Shown here: positions 36,033-43,309 of the stretch, one piece after another
How positions within the stretch are numbered: the first letter of the stretch is position 1
Layout: every line of letters begins with the position of its first letter
Assembly (NCBI GenBank): GCA_944324385.1
Contig: CALUWD010000011.1
Span: forward strand, 1 to 48,859
Reading direction: 5' to 3'
DNA: 48,859 nt
Origin: Candidatus Gastranaerophilales bacterium
GTDB taxonomy: Bacteria; Cyanobacteriota; Vampirovibrionia; Gastranaerophilales; Gastranaerophilaceae
The notes under the pieces: generated by a model
Database searches by the model: none
Told to the model about the DNA's origin: nothing
The model's input: only the letters and a program-made list of their open reading frames with translations
Program-made: the position numbers and the translations under genes

Positions 36033-36745
36033 TGAGTATGAATTCTCCTGATTATCTTACATATAAAAAAAGTAAAATTCGCCCAAGCGAAGAGCAAAAA
36101 AAACGCACTTCGAATTATCGTATTGCACTGTGGATTTTTATTATCACATTTTCTGTAATGTTTGCAATTGTGGTCCAAGTTGTTAGAAAATATGCGACAA
36201 GAATTGATATTGAGTATGGCAGAAACGCTGATTCGATGTCAAAAGAGGCTGATAACTCCATACTTTCGCAAGGTTTCGGTTCAGATGCAAAAAAATTAAT
36301 TGATAAAAGGTTGAAACTTATCCAGCTTGAAGAAAATGCACCCAACGAGGCAAAAATTATTTCTGAAGAAAAAGAAAAAAATGAAGTAATTGACTTTGAG
36401 CAATTTGCCCAGATTAAGGAGTCTGGAGAAGCTGATGACAGTGTATCTTTTGATAGTATTGATACTAAAAAGCCTCAAGATGTGGGTGAAACAGATGTAA
36501 GTAAAAATAATCCAAATGTTGGGGTTTATTCAAAAGTTTTAATTGGTAAATATGCAACATTTGAGGATGCAAGAGGTGCACAGGAATCTGTTCGTCAGGC
36601 AAACCATGGAACAACCCCTTTTATAAGGAAGGTTGGTGATATATACGCACTGCAAGTTGGCTCTTATCAGGATTTAACAACTGCAAAACAAGTGGCGTCA
36701 AAATTTAGAGCTGAAAACTTTGACGTTTGGATTTATCAGCAGTAA
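36032..36745 (+). CDS. SPOR-domain membrane protein
   Basis: A 237-residue bitopic protein. A short basic cytoplasmic end (1-29) leads to one transmembrane helix (about 30-51), a charged periplasmic linker (55-160), and a C-terminal SPOR domain (about 165-237: YSKVLIGKYATFEDARGAQESVRQ ... YALQVGSYQDLTTAKQVASKFRAENFDVWIYQ). SPOR domains bind denuded peptidoglycan at division sites, so a septal or cell-wall role is likely. It overlaps the DUF366 stop codon by one base and so is co-transcribed. Confidence 0.88.
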   Translation: MSMNSPDYLTYKKSKIRPSEEQKKRTSNYRIALWIFIITFSVMFAIVVQVVRKYATRIDIEYGRNADSMSKEADNSILSQGFGSDAKKLIDKRLKLIQLEENAPNEAKIISEEKEKNEVIDFEQFAQIKESGEADDSVSFDSIDTKKPQDVGETDVSKNNPNVGVYSKVLIGKYATFEDARGAQESVRQANHGTTPFIRKVGDIYALQVGSYQDLTTAKQVASKFRAENFDVWIYQQ

Positions 36746-36770
36746 TTTTGCCTGCTTAATATTTCTATAC

Positions 36771-36798
36771 TTGATTTTTAATATTTTTATTTTATTAT
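36771..36798 (+). promoter_or_regulatory. Probable promoter of rpmB
   Basis: TTGATT (36771-36776), 16-bp AT-only spacer, TATTAT (36793-36798). Gives a leader of about 30 bases with AAAGGA before the rpmB ATG. Confidence 0.4.
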
Positions 36799-36833
36799 TA
36801 GACTAAGATATTATCACTTGAAAGGATGCAAAT

Positions 36834-37025
36834 ATGTCAATTGTATGCGAAATATGCGGAAAAAAATCTATTAAAGCAGCAAAAATTTCCTTCTCTCATA
36901 AACAACACGTACACAGACAACTTCCAAACTTGCACAAAGTAAAAGCAATCGTTAACGGTGTTGTTAAAAGAGTTCGCGTTTGCTCATCTTGTATTAGAGC
37001 GGGAAAAGTTAAAAAAGCTATATAG
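36834..37025 (+). CDS. rpmB: 50S ribosomal protein L28
   Basis: A 63-residue ribosomal protein starting SIVCEICGKKSIKAAKISFSH with the usual NLHKVKAIVNGVVKRVRVCSSCIRAGKVKK. Four cysteines (CxxC near the start and CxxC near the end) mark the zinc-binding form of L28. AAAGGA Shine-Dalgarno upstream and a strong terminator downstream make it a single-gene unit. Confidence 0.96.
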   Translation: MSIVCEICGKKSIKAAKISFSHKQHVHRQLPNLHKVKAIVNGVVKRVRVCSSCIRAGKVKKAI

Positions 37026-37043
37026 GTTACTTTCTTAAAGTTT

Positions 37044-37071
37044 AAAAAACGACTCCAATGAGTCGTTTTTT
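37044..37071 (+). terminator. Terminator after rpmB
   Basis: A 12-bp stem (37044-37055 with 37060-37071) with CAAT loop and T run. Confidence 0.9.
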
Positions 37072-37125
37072 TGTGCGCAATTTTTCTCTCAAAAATGTTT
37101 TTTTAATACATAAAGGAGAGAGTTT

Positions 37126-37506
37126 ATGTCAGATTATGGTTCATACAGATATATGGGTTTCTGGTTTCAACCCGACCCTGTAAATATAGAGCAAGCAGAT
37201 ACTTTTGGTAATAATAAATTTTTAGAAAAATATTGGAGTGCAGACACATATACACAAATGCCTTCAAATAGTATGCCCAATTTATTTGAAAATTATTTTA
37301 ATTTCAATTTTGACTTTGATTCTTATCAAAATTCAAATTGCAACAATTATTTCAGTTATGATGAAATTTTAAGTAATTTTAATAATCAATTAAACAATAG
37401 CAGCGCACAGAATACAACAAAAAGCAATTCTGCAATTGGCTTAAGTACAGGCGAGACAACTGCACAAATAAATTATAACGATTATTTTAATTCAATTTTT
37501 AGTTAG
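37126..37506 (+). CDS. Asn/Phe/Tyr-rich protein of unknown function
   Basis: A 126-residue protein with no recognised family. It is unusually rich in asparagine, phenylalanine, tyrosine and serine (NYFNFNFDFDSYQNSNCNNY), has no hydrophobic segment and looks disordered. A very strong Shine-Dalgarno (AAAGGAGAG, spacing about six) suggests high expression. Its end overlaps the convergent rex gene by eight bases. Compositionally it recalls a surface or prion-like low-complexity protein, which is inference only. Confidence 0.65.
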   Translation: MSDYGSYRYMGFWFQPDPVNIEQADTFGNNKFLEKYWSADTYTQMPSNSMPNLFENYFNFNFDFDSYQNSNCNNYFSYDEILSNFNNQLNNSSAQNTTKSNSAIGLSTGETTAQINYNDYFNSIFS

Positions 37507-38119
37507 AAATTTTATAAGAAAAATGTAAAAAATTTCCCATTAAGTTTTCATTCCAAACTTCAACACCTTCTGGAACATCAAGAACTGACGGGGAAAAATT
37601 CCAAATATATTTTATGTTCGAATCTACAAGAAAATTTGCAATTTGTTGGGCAGCACTTCTAGGAACTGTCAAAAGTACCATTTGCACGCCCATTTCTTTT
37701 GCTAATTGTGGCAGTTTTGAAATGTGAAAAACCTCTTTTTTATTTATCGTAACACCAACTTTAAGTGGGTCGTTGTCAAATAATGCCATTACATTTAAAC
37801 CATAGTTTAAAAAATTATCGTATTTTGCAAGCGCAAGCCCTAAATTGCCTGCTCCTACTATAAAAGCATTTTTTGGTTGTTCAAAGCCCAGAGTTTTTTC
37901 AATTGCCTTTTTTAAATCCTCTACAAGATAGCCAACACGAGATTTTCCGCTGTTTTCTAGTAATGATATATCTTTCCTTACCTGCGAATCATCTATTTTT
38001 AATAAATTAGCAATTTGAGAAGATGTTATTGTGTCTGTTTTTGAGGCAATAAAATCACTTAAAATGCAATGGTAAAGGGTAAGCCGATTTATTGTTTTAT
38101 CCGAAATTTTTTCTTTCAT
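37499..38119 (-). CDS. rex: Redox-sensing transcriptional repressor Rex
   Basis: A 206-residue repressor that releases DNA when NADH rises relative to NAD+. The N-terminal winged helix shows ITSSQIANLLKIDDSQVRKDISLLENSG; the Rossmann domain has FIVGAGNLGLALAKY and VALFDNDP-type LFDNDPLKVG, and the C-terminal WNFSPSVLDVPEGVEVWNENL. All match the Rex family. It lies directly downstream of adhE, separated by the adhE terminator, and a perfect Rex operator lies at the adhE promoter. Its own promoter is not obvious; T-rich sequence precedes the ATG. Confidence 0.96.
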   Translation of the reverse strand: MKEKISDKTINRLTLYHCILSDFIASKTDTITSSQIANLLKIDDSQVRKDISLLENSGKSRVGYLVEDLKKAIEKTLGFEQPKNAFIVGAGNLGLALAKYDNFLNYGLNVMALFDNDPLKVGVTINKKEVFHISKLPQLAKEMGVQMVLLTVPRSAAQQIANFLVDSNIKYIWNFSPSVLDVPEGVEVWNENLMGNFLHFSYKISN

Positions 38120-38124
38120 AATTT

Positions 38125-38161
38125 TAAAAATACCAGATAGCGCAACTTGCGCTATCTGGTA
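38125..38161 (-). terminator. Terminator between adhE and rex
   Basis: A 13-bp perfect stem (38131-38143 with 38149-38161) with a 5-base loop and a T run on the minus strand, right after adhE. Confidence 0.85.
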
Positions 38162-38173
38162 TGAACTTTTAAT

Positions 38174-40867
38174 CTACACTTCGCCGTTGTAAGCTTTGAT
38201 GTACATTTCTCTAATTTCTTTCATTAGAGGATATGCAGGGTTTGCACCTGTGCATTGGTCGTCGAATGCTAATTCTACAAGGTTGTCTAATTTAGCGTAG
38301 AATTCTTCTTCTGATACGCCCATATCTCTTATTGAAAGAGGTATTTCAAGTTCTTTTTTCAAGTTTGTAATAGCATCGATTAACAAGTTAACTTTTTCAT
38401 CTTCGCTATTTCCACCTAATCCTAAGTTATCAGCAACTTGAGCATATTTTGTTTTAGCATTGGGGAACTTGTATTGAGGGAATGCTGCTTGCTTTCTTGG
38501 GCAATCGTTAGAGTTGAAACGAATTACTTGATTTAATAGCATAGCGTTTGCAATACCGTGAGGAATGTTAAACGCTGCACCCAATTTGTGAGCCATTGAG
38601 TGGCAAACACCCAAGAATGCGTTAGCAAATGCCATACCTGCAAGAGCTGATGCGTAGTGAATTTTTTCTCTTGCGATAGGATCATCCTTACCAAATTTGT
38701 AAGAACGTGGTAAGTATCTGAAGATTAACTTAGCAGCTTCAAGTGCAGGTGAGTTTGTAAAGTTTGTAGCCATTGAGCTTGCGTAAGCTTCTAGTGCGTG
38801 GCTTAGTGCGTCAATACCTGATGCAGCGCAAAGACCTTTTGGCATAGAATCTACAAAGTTAGGGTCGATAATTGCCATCTCAGGTGTTAGAGCGTAATCT
38901 GCAAGAGGATATTTGATGTGTGTTTTATCATCTGTAATAACCGCAAAAGGTGTAACTTCAGAACCTGTACCTGATGTTGTAGGAATTGCAACCATTGTAG
39001 CTTTTTTGCCAAGAGCAGGAAGGTCGCAAATTCTTTTTCTGATATCCATAAATCTCATTGCAACATCTTCAAATACTGTTTCAGGTTGTTCATACATTAA
39101 CCAAATAACTTTAGCAGCATCGATTGGTGAACCACCACCAAGAGCGATAATTACGTCTGGTTTATATACGTTAACCATTTGCATTGCTTCATTAATTGTA
39201 GATAATGTAGGATCGGGTTTAACGTCAAAGAAGATTTGGAAATCTACGCCAATTTCTTCTAATACTTTTGTAACGTTGTAAACAGTGCCTGAGTCAAATA
39301 AGTATCTGTCTGTTACGATAAATGCTCTTTGTCTACCTTTTAATTCACGAAGTGCTAAATCTGTTGCACCACGTTTAAAGTAAACTTTTGGCGGAACTTT
39401 GAACCATAACATGTTTTCTCTCCTTTCGGCTACTGTTTTGTAGTTTAATAAGTGTTTAATACCGACGTTTTCGCTTACTGCGTTACCGCCCCATGAACCG
39501 CAACCGATAGTTAATGTCGGATCTAATTTAAAGTTGTAAATATCACCGATAGCACCTTGAGATGCAGGTGAGTTAATTAAAATTCTACCTGTGTGCAATG
39601 TTTTTGCAAATTTTTCAATTCTTTCAGGTTTTCTTTCATCTGTATAAAGAACTGAAGTGTGACCTGCGCCGCCAGCGTCTACTAAAGTGAACGCAATATT
39701 TACAGCGTCATCAAAATCGCAAGCTCTGTACATAGCAAGAACAGGTGATAATTTTTCATGTGCAAAAGGCTCATCCATTGAATAATCACTTACTTCGCCA
39801 ATAAGAACTTTTGTGTCTTCAGGAACTTCAAAACCAGCCATTTGAGCAATTTTGTAAGCAGGCTGACCAACGATACCGGCATTTAATCTGCCTTCTGGGA
39901 ACATTGTGTTTCTTAGTGCTTGTTTTTGATCTTCGTTACAGAAGTAAGCACCTCTGTACATAAATTCATTTTTAATTTCTTCATAAACACTGTCTACAGC
40001 GATAACTGCTTGTTCCGATGCGCAAACAACGCCATTATCAAATGTTTTTGATAAAAGAATCGAAGAAACTGCCATTTTAATGTTAGCTGTTTCATCAATA
40101 ATAGCAGGAGTGTTACCAGGGCCAACACCAAGAGCTGGTTTGCCTGATGAATAAGCTGCTTTAACCATTCCGGGACCGCCTGTAGCTAAAATCATATCGA
40201 TTTTTGGGTGGTGCATTAATTGGTTAGATAATTCAACTGACGGTTCATCAATCCAACCAATGATATCTTTTGGAGCACCTGCTGCAACTGCTGCATCAAG
40301 AACTATTTGAGCAGCTTTAATTGTAGCTTTTTTAGCTCTGGGGTGGGGTGAAAATACAATTGCGTTTCTTGTTTTTAAGGCAATTAATGATTTAAAAATT
40401 GCTGTTGAAGTTGGGTTTGTAGTAGGAACAATACCTGCTAAAACACCAATAGGTTCAGCAACTTTTTTGATTCCGTTTGGCTTATCTTCTTCAATAATGC
40501 CGCAAGTTTTGCAGTTTTTGTATTTATGATAAATATACTCTGAAGCAAAGTGGTTTTTAATAACTTTATCTTCTACAATACCCATGCCTGATTCTTCATG
40601 AGCCATTTTTGCAAGAGGAATTCTTGCTTTGTTTGCAGCAAGCGCTGCAGCTCTAAAGATTTTATCAACCTGTTCTTGAGTGTAAGTAGCAAAAACTCTT
40701 TGTGCAGCTTTTGCTCTTTCAATAACTTGATCTAAATCTTCAGCGCTTGTAACGGGTCGGCGTTGTTCGCCTTGAACCTTTTCAAGTTCCATGTTTTCTT
40801 GTGTCATGTTTTTCTCCTTATTACATAGCTCTTTTTTTGTTTTATTTTTGCCAAAATTAAAAAACAT
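38174..40867 (-). CDS. adhE: Bifunctional acetaldehyde-CoA/alcohol dehydrogenase
   Basis: The main ethanol-forming enzyme of fermentation, reducing acetyl-CoA to acetaldehyde and then ethanol with two NADH. The N-terminal aldehyde dehydrogenase domain has VPTTNPTSTAIFKSL, GPGNTPAI and the catalytic cysteine in DNGVVCASEQAVI; the C-terminal iron alcohol dehydrogenase domain has ALGGGSPIDAAK, GTGSEVTPFAVI, GIDALSHALEAYAS and GVCHSMAHKLGAAFNIPHG with the iron histidines. 897 residues from ATG 40867 (GGAG five bases away); a second in-frame ATG at 40807 has an even stronger AAGGAG and gives 877 residues. Expected to form filaments (spirosomes). Expression should be controlled by Rex through the operator at 40884-40901. 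Confidence 0.97.
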   Translation of the reverse strand: MFFNFGKNKTKKELCNKEKNMTQENMELEKVQGEQRRPVTSAEDLDQVIERAKAAQRVFATYTQEQVDKIFRAAALAANKARIPLAKMAHEESGMGIVEDKVIKNHFASEYIYHKYKNCKTCGIIEEDKPNGIKKVAEPIGVLAGIVPTTNPTSTAIFKSLIALKTRNAIVFSPHPRAKKATIKAAQIVLDAAVAAGAPKDIIGWIDEPSVELSNQLMHHPKIDMILATGGPGMVKAAYSSGKPALGVGPGNTPAIIDETANIKMAVSSILLSKTFDNGVVCASEQAVIAVDSVYEEIKNEFMYRGAYFCNEDQKQALRNTMFPEGRLNAGIVGQPAYKIAQMAGFEVPEDTKVLIGEVSDYSMDEPFAHEKLSPVLAMYRACDFDDAVNIAFTLVDAGGAGHTSVLYTDERKPERIEKFAKTLHTGRILINSPASQGAIGDIYNFKLDPTLTIGCGSWGGNAVSENVGIKHLLNYKTVAERRENMLWFKVPPKVYFKRGATDLALRELKGRQRAFIVTDRYLFDSGTVYNVTKVLEEIGVDFQIFFDVKPDPTLSTINEAMQMVNVYKPDVIIALGGGSPIDAAKVIWLMYEQPETVFEDVAMRFMDIRKRICDLPALGKKATMVAIPTTSGTGSEVTPFAVITDDKTHIKYPLADYALTPEMAIIDPNFVDSMPKGLCAASGIDALSHALEAYASSMATNFTNSPALEAAKLIFRYLPRSYKFGKDDPIAREKIHYASALAGMAFANAFLGVCHSMAHKLGAAFNIPHGIANAMLLNQVIRFNSNDCPRKQAAFPQYKFPNAKTKYAQVADNLGLGGNSEDEKVNLLIDAITNLKKELEIPLSIRDMGVSEEEFYAKLDNLVELAFDDQCTGANPAYPLMKEIREMYIKAYNGEV

Positions 40868-40883
40868 TTTTTCTCCGAGTTAT

Positions 40884-40901
40884 TTGTGATTTATTTCACA
40901 A
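40884..40901. promoter_or_regulatory. Rex operator upstream of adhE
   Basis: TTGTGATTTATTTCACAA, a perfect TTGTGA-N6-TCACAA palindrome that equals the known Rex consensus. It begins four bases downstream of the adhE -10 box, so bound Rex would cover the transcription start. Confidence 0.9.
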
Positions 40902-40905
40902 TATG

Positions 40906-40934
40906 ATTTTAAAACAAAAAATACTAAATTGCAA
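40906..40934 (-). promoter_or_regulatory. adhE promoter
   Basis: On the minus strand TTGCAA (40929-40934), 17-bp spacer, TAAAAT (40906-40911). Predicted start near 40899 inside the Rex operator, leaving a 30-base leader. Confidence 0.7.
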
Positions 40935-41038
40935 GTGTATTTTTTACACATCTTACAACTTTATATAATTTTAATATCAAGTTAACAACTTTTTACTTTG
41001 AGTTTTTGATTTTTTTGATAAAATAAGTTTGGTGAAGT

Positions 41039-42040
41039 ATGATAAATCAAATTACTTTAAGCGATATATTTATGGTTCTGGGCTTTTCGCTCTCGCTTTA
41101 TGCATGCGTTTCTAATGATGTTATTCAAACTCTTGGAACTTTTTTAAGCACTACAAGAGAAAAACCGGCATGGTTAATTTGGTTATTTGCATGTACTGTT
41201 TTGGTTTTAACTTTTGTTTGGGGCTGGTATATTGATGATGGCGATATGGCTTTTGGCAGGTTGGATAGAATTCCTTTTGCCGAGCATTTTTACTGGTGGC
41301 ATGTTCTACCGCCCATTATTCTAATATTTTTAACCAAAAAAGGCATTCCTGTCGCAACAGCCTTTTTAATATTGAGCATTTTTTCTTCAGGAACTGTTAT
41401 AAGCTTAATGCTTGCAAAGTCATTTTTAGGCTATGTGATGGCATTTACAATTTCAATAATCTTATACTTCATAATTTCAAGACCTCTTGAAAAAAAATTC
41501 TTGTATACCAAAGGGAAACCAATATCAAAATGGTGGTATGTAACCAAATGGAGCGCAACAGCATATCTCTGGTCAATGTGGCTTATGCAGGATGCAGCAA
41601 ATCTTTATGTATATTTACCAAGAAAACTTGATTTTGCCCAGATGATTACTACTCTTGCTATTTTTGTAACATTTTTAGGTTGGATAGTTTATAAGCGAGG
41701 CGGTGAAATTCAAAATATTGTGAAATTAAAAACGAATACTCAAGATATCCGTTCTGCAACAATAATCGATATTACTTATGCTTCCATTCTTCTTTATTTC
41801 CAAAATGTAAACAATATTCCAATGTCTACTACCTGGGTGTTTTTAGGACTTTTAGCAGGTCGTGAAATTGCCATGTATAACAGATTAAGATTTGAAACCC
41901 AGAAAAAAGTATATAAACACGTTGCTAAAGACTTTACAAAAGCACTTATCGGTCTAATTGTTTCAATGATTGTTGTGTGTTTAATAAATCATTTTAATGT
42001 AATTATAAAAGTAGTTCACACTTACCTGCATCTTGACTAG
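41039..42040 (+). CDS. Polytopic membrane protein, distantly PiT-like
   Basis: A 333-residue membrane protein with about eight to ten hydrophobic segments. Two places recall the duplicated signatures of PiT-type phosphate transporters: VSNDVIQTLGTFLST (24-38; compare GANDVANAFGT) and IPMSTTWVFLGLLAGREIAM near 270-290 (compare PVSTTHVITG). I take it as a distant, uncharacterised relative rather than a proven phosphate transporter. Its 3' end overlaps the convergent Fe-S gene by 38 bases. TAAAAT at 41019-41024 may be its -10 box. Confidence 0.65.
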   Translation: MINQITLSDIFMVLGFSLSLYACVSNDVIQTLGTFLSTTREKPAWLIWLFACTVLVLTFVWGWYIDDGDMAFGRLDRIPFAEHFYWWHVLPPIILIFLTKKGIPVATAFLILSIFSSGTVISLMLAKSFLGYVMAFTISIILYFIISRPLEKKFLYTKGKPISKWWYVTKWSATAYLWSMWLMQDAANLYVYLPRKLDFAQMITTLAIFVTFLGWIVYKRGGEIQNIVKLKTNTQDIRSATIIDITYASILLYFQNVNNIPMSTTWVFLGLLAGREIAMYNRLRFETQKKVYKHVAKDFTKALIGLIVSMIVVCLINHFNVIIKVVHTYLHLD

Positions 42041-43109
42041 TCTTTGACTGTTTTTTTAATGTTACAGCGCAAAAAGTGTTTATAAAATCGTTTAAATCCA
42101 TAACTTTTGGGATTTTATTATTTTTATTTATCAATTTATTGATAAACATTGAAAATTGTAAGCTCCAAAGGCAGGTAGGGCACGATGTTAAGACAAAGTC
42201 TGCTTTTGTGTTGATTATATTTTTGGCTTTTTTCATTGAAATTGAGTAGGCAATTTTTGGGTGTCGTATAAAAAAATCACCCCCAAAGCCGCAACATGAG
42301 TCAGCTTTTTCCATTTGCTTGTAGTTTATATTTTTGATTGATTTTAATATGTTTTCAATTTCTTCTAATTTAACTCCGCTGCTTTTTAAGTGGCATGGCA
42401 TGTGATAAGTTATTTTATAATTTTTCTTTGCAACAAATTCAATTTGTTTATAAAAATCTGTATAAAATACAAGTTTTTCTTTGTTTTTGGGATTTTTAAA
42501 AGGATAATTTTTAACTGCACTATAACAAGTCGCACAATCAAATACCACCATTTGTGCATTTTCAATTATTTTTTCATTATATTTAACTATTTTTTTGTAA
42601 ATGTCTTCCCTGCCTTTTGTTAAATAAGGTAATGCACAGCATTCAAAGTTCCCATTTTTAAGCTTTACCCCTTGCAGTTTAAATTCTTTTTTTAATTTTT
42701 TTGCAATACAGCCTTCAAAATATAAAATATCTGATTTTTTTTCATAAATTGGTGTTTTTTTAAAAAAGCTAAAAAAGCTCAAGGCTGAGAGTTTTAAATT
42801 GAATACAAATACTGAATTTAAAAACCTTCCCAACAAGTTTATTTTTTTTTCTTTATTAAAAACACCTGTTGTATCAACTCCTGACGGGCAGTTTAGCTTG
42901 CATTTGTCGCAATTCAAACATAAATCAAAATTTTTTAGAATTTTGGAGTTTAATTTTAAATCGCCCTTTTTGAGTCCCCAAATTTGCATAAGCTTGCCAC
43001 GTGCTGTTGTTTTTTCGTCTTTAATTTCTTCAAAAACAGGGCAAACGCCTTGACACAAGCCACAACGGGAACATTTCAATATATTTTGTTTTACTTCGTC
43101 ATTATGCAT
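42003..43109 (-). CDS. Fe-S oxidoreductase subunit, GlcF/HdrD-like
   Basis: A 368-residue protein with two N-terminal [4Fe-4S] ferredoxin motifs (CSRCGLCQGVCP at 13-24 and CLNCDKCKLNCP about 60-72) and two CCG domains (FEGCIAK ... FECCALP; YHMPCHL ... DSCCGFGG ... TSCPTC), the architecture of glycolate oxidase iron-sulfur subunit GlcF and heterodisulfide reductase HdrD/LldE-type proteins. It should pass electrons between a dehydrogenase and quinone or disulfide. No flavoprotein partner (GlcD/GlcE) is next to it. ATG 43109 is chosen (TTG 43127 lies in the promoter); TATACT ends six bases upstream. Tail-to-tail overlap with the neighbouring gene. Confidence 0.85.
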   Translation of the reverse strand: MHNDEVKQNILKCSRCGLCQGVCPVFEEIKDEKTTARGKLMQIWGLKKGDLKLNSKILKNFDLCLNCDKCKLNCPSGVDTTGVFNKEKKINLLGRFLNSVFVFNLKLSALSFFSFFKKTPIYEKKSDILYFEGCIAKKLKKEFKLQGVKLKNGNFECCALPYLTKGREDIYKKIVKYNEKIIENAQMVVFDCATCYSAVKNYPFKNPKNKEKLVFYTDFYKQIEFVAKKNYKITYHMPCHLKSSGVKLEEIENILKSIKNINYKQMEKADSCCGFGGDFFIRHPKIAYSISMKKAKNIINTKADFVLTSCPTCLWSLQFSMFINKLINKNNKIPKVMDLNDFINTFCAVTLKKQSKTSQDAGKCELLL

Positions 43110-43115
43110 ACTTGT

Positions 43116-43144
43116 AGTATAATTCAATTATGAAACAAGCTCAA
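43116..43144 (-). promoter_or_regulatory. Promoter of the Fe-S gene; -10 shared with a divergent promoter
   Basis: Minus strand TTGAGC (43139-43144), 17-bp spacer, TATACT (43116-43121), six bases to ATG 43109. The plus-strand TATAAT at 43118-43123 overlaps it and lies six bases before ATG 43130. Confidence 0.6.
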
Positions 43145-43300
43145 TCTATTCTTGAATTTACCATAATAGTTGCTTTTGTACTTGTTTTTGTGAGTATATT
43201 TTTAAATAGTTTTAGAATAAAAGGCATAGAACAAAAAGCAACATTTGGTGTTATGGATAAAGGCTCAAACACAGTAGTAGTGCCGCCTATGACACCGTAG
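43130..43300 (+). CDS. 56-residue pilin-like or TadE-like small membrane protein
   Basis: ATG 43130 to TAG 43298-43300. The product begins MKQAQSILEFTIIVAFVLVF: a short polar leader, Gln-Ser, a glutamate at the fifth residue after it, and a long hydrophobic helix to about residue 26. This resembles TadE/Flp and type IV pilin-like N termini (compare GQSLVEFALV). The remaining 30 residues are polar and end in VVVPPMTP. TATAAT lies six bases upstream, leaderless in layout. It is followed nine bases later by two alcohol dehydrogenase genes. No pilus genes are nearby. Confidence 0.55.
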   Translation: MKQAQSILEFTIIVAFVLVFVSIFLNSFRIKGIEQKATFGVMDKGSNTVVVPPMTP

Positions 43301-43309
43301 GGGACAACA

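Noticed and set aside
38131-38161. Inverted repeat upstream of rex as a regulatory operator
   Set aside because: It does not match the Rex consensus and is followed by a T run on the adhE strand, so it reads as the adhE terminator.
38913-39281. 122-codon frame antisense to adhE
   Set aside because: Shadow of a highly conserved enzyme gene; no ribosome site.
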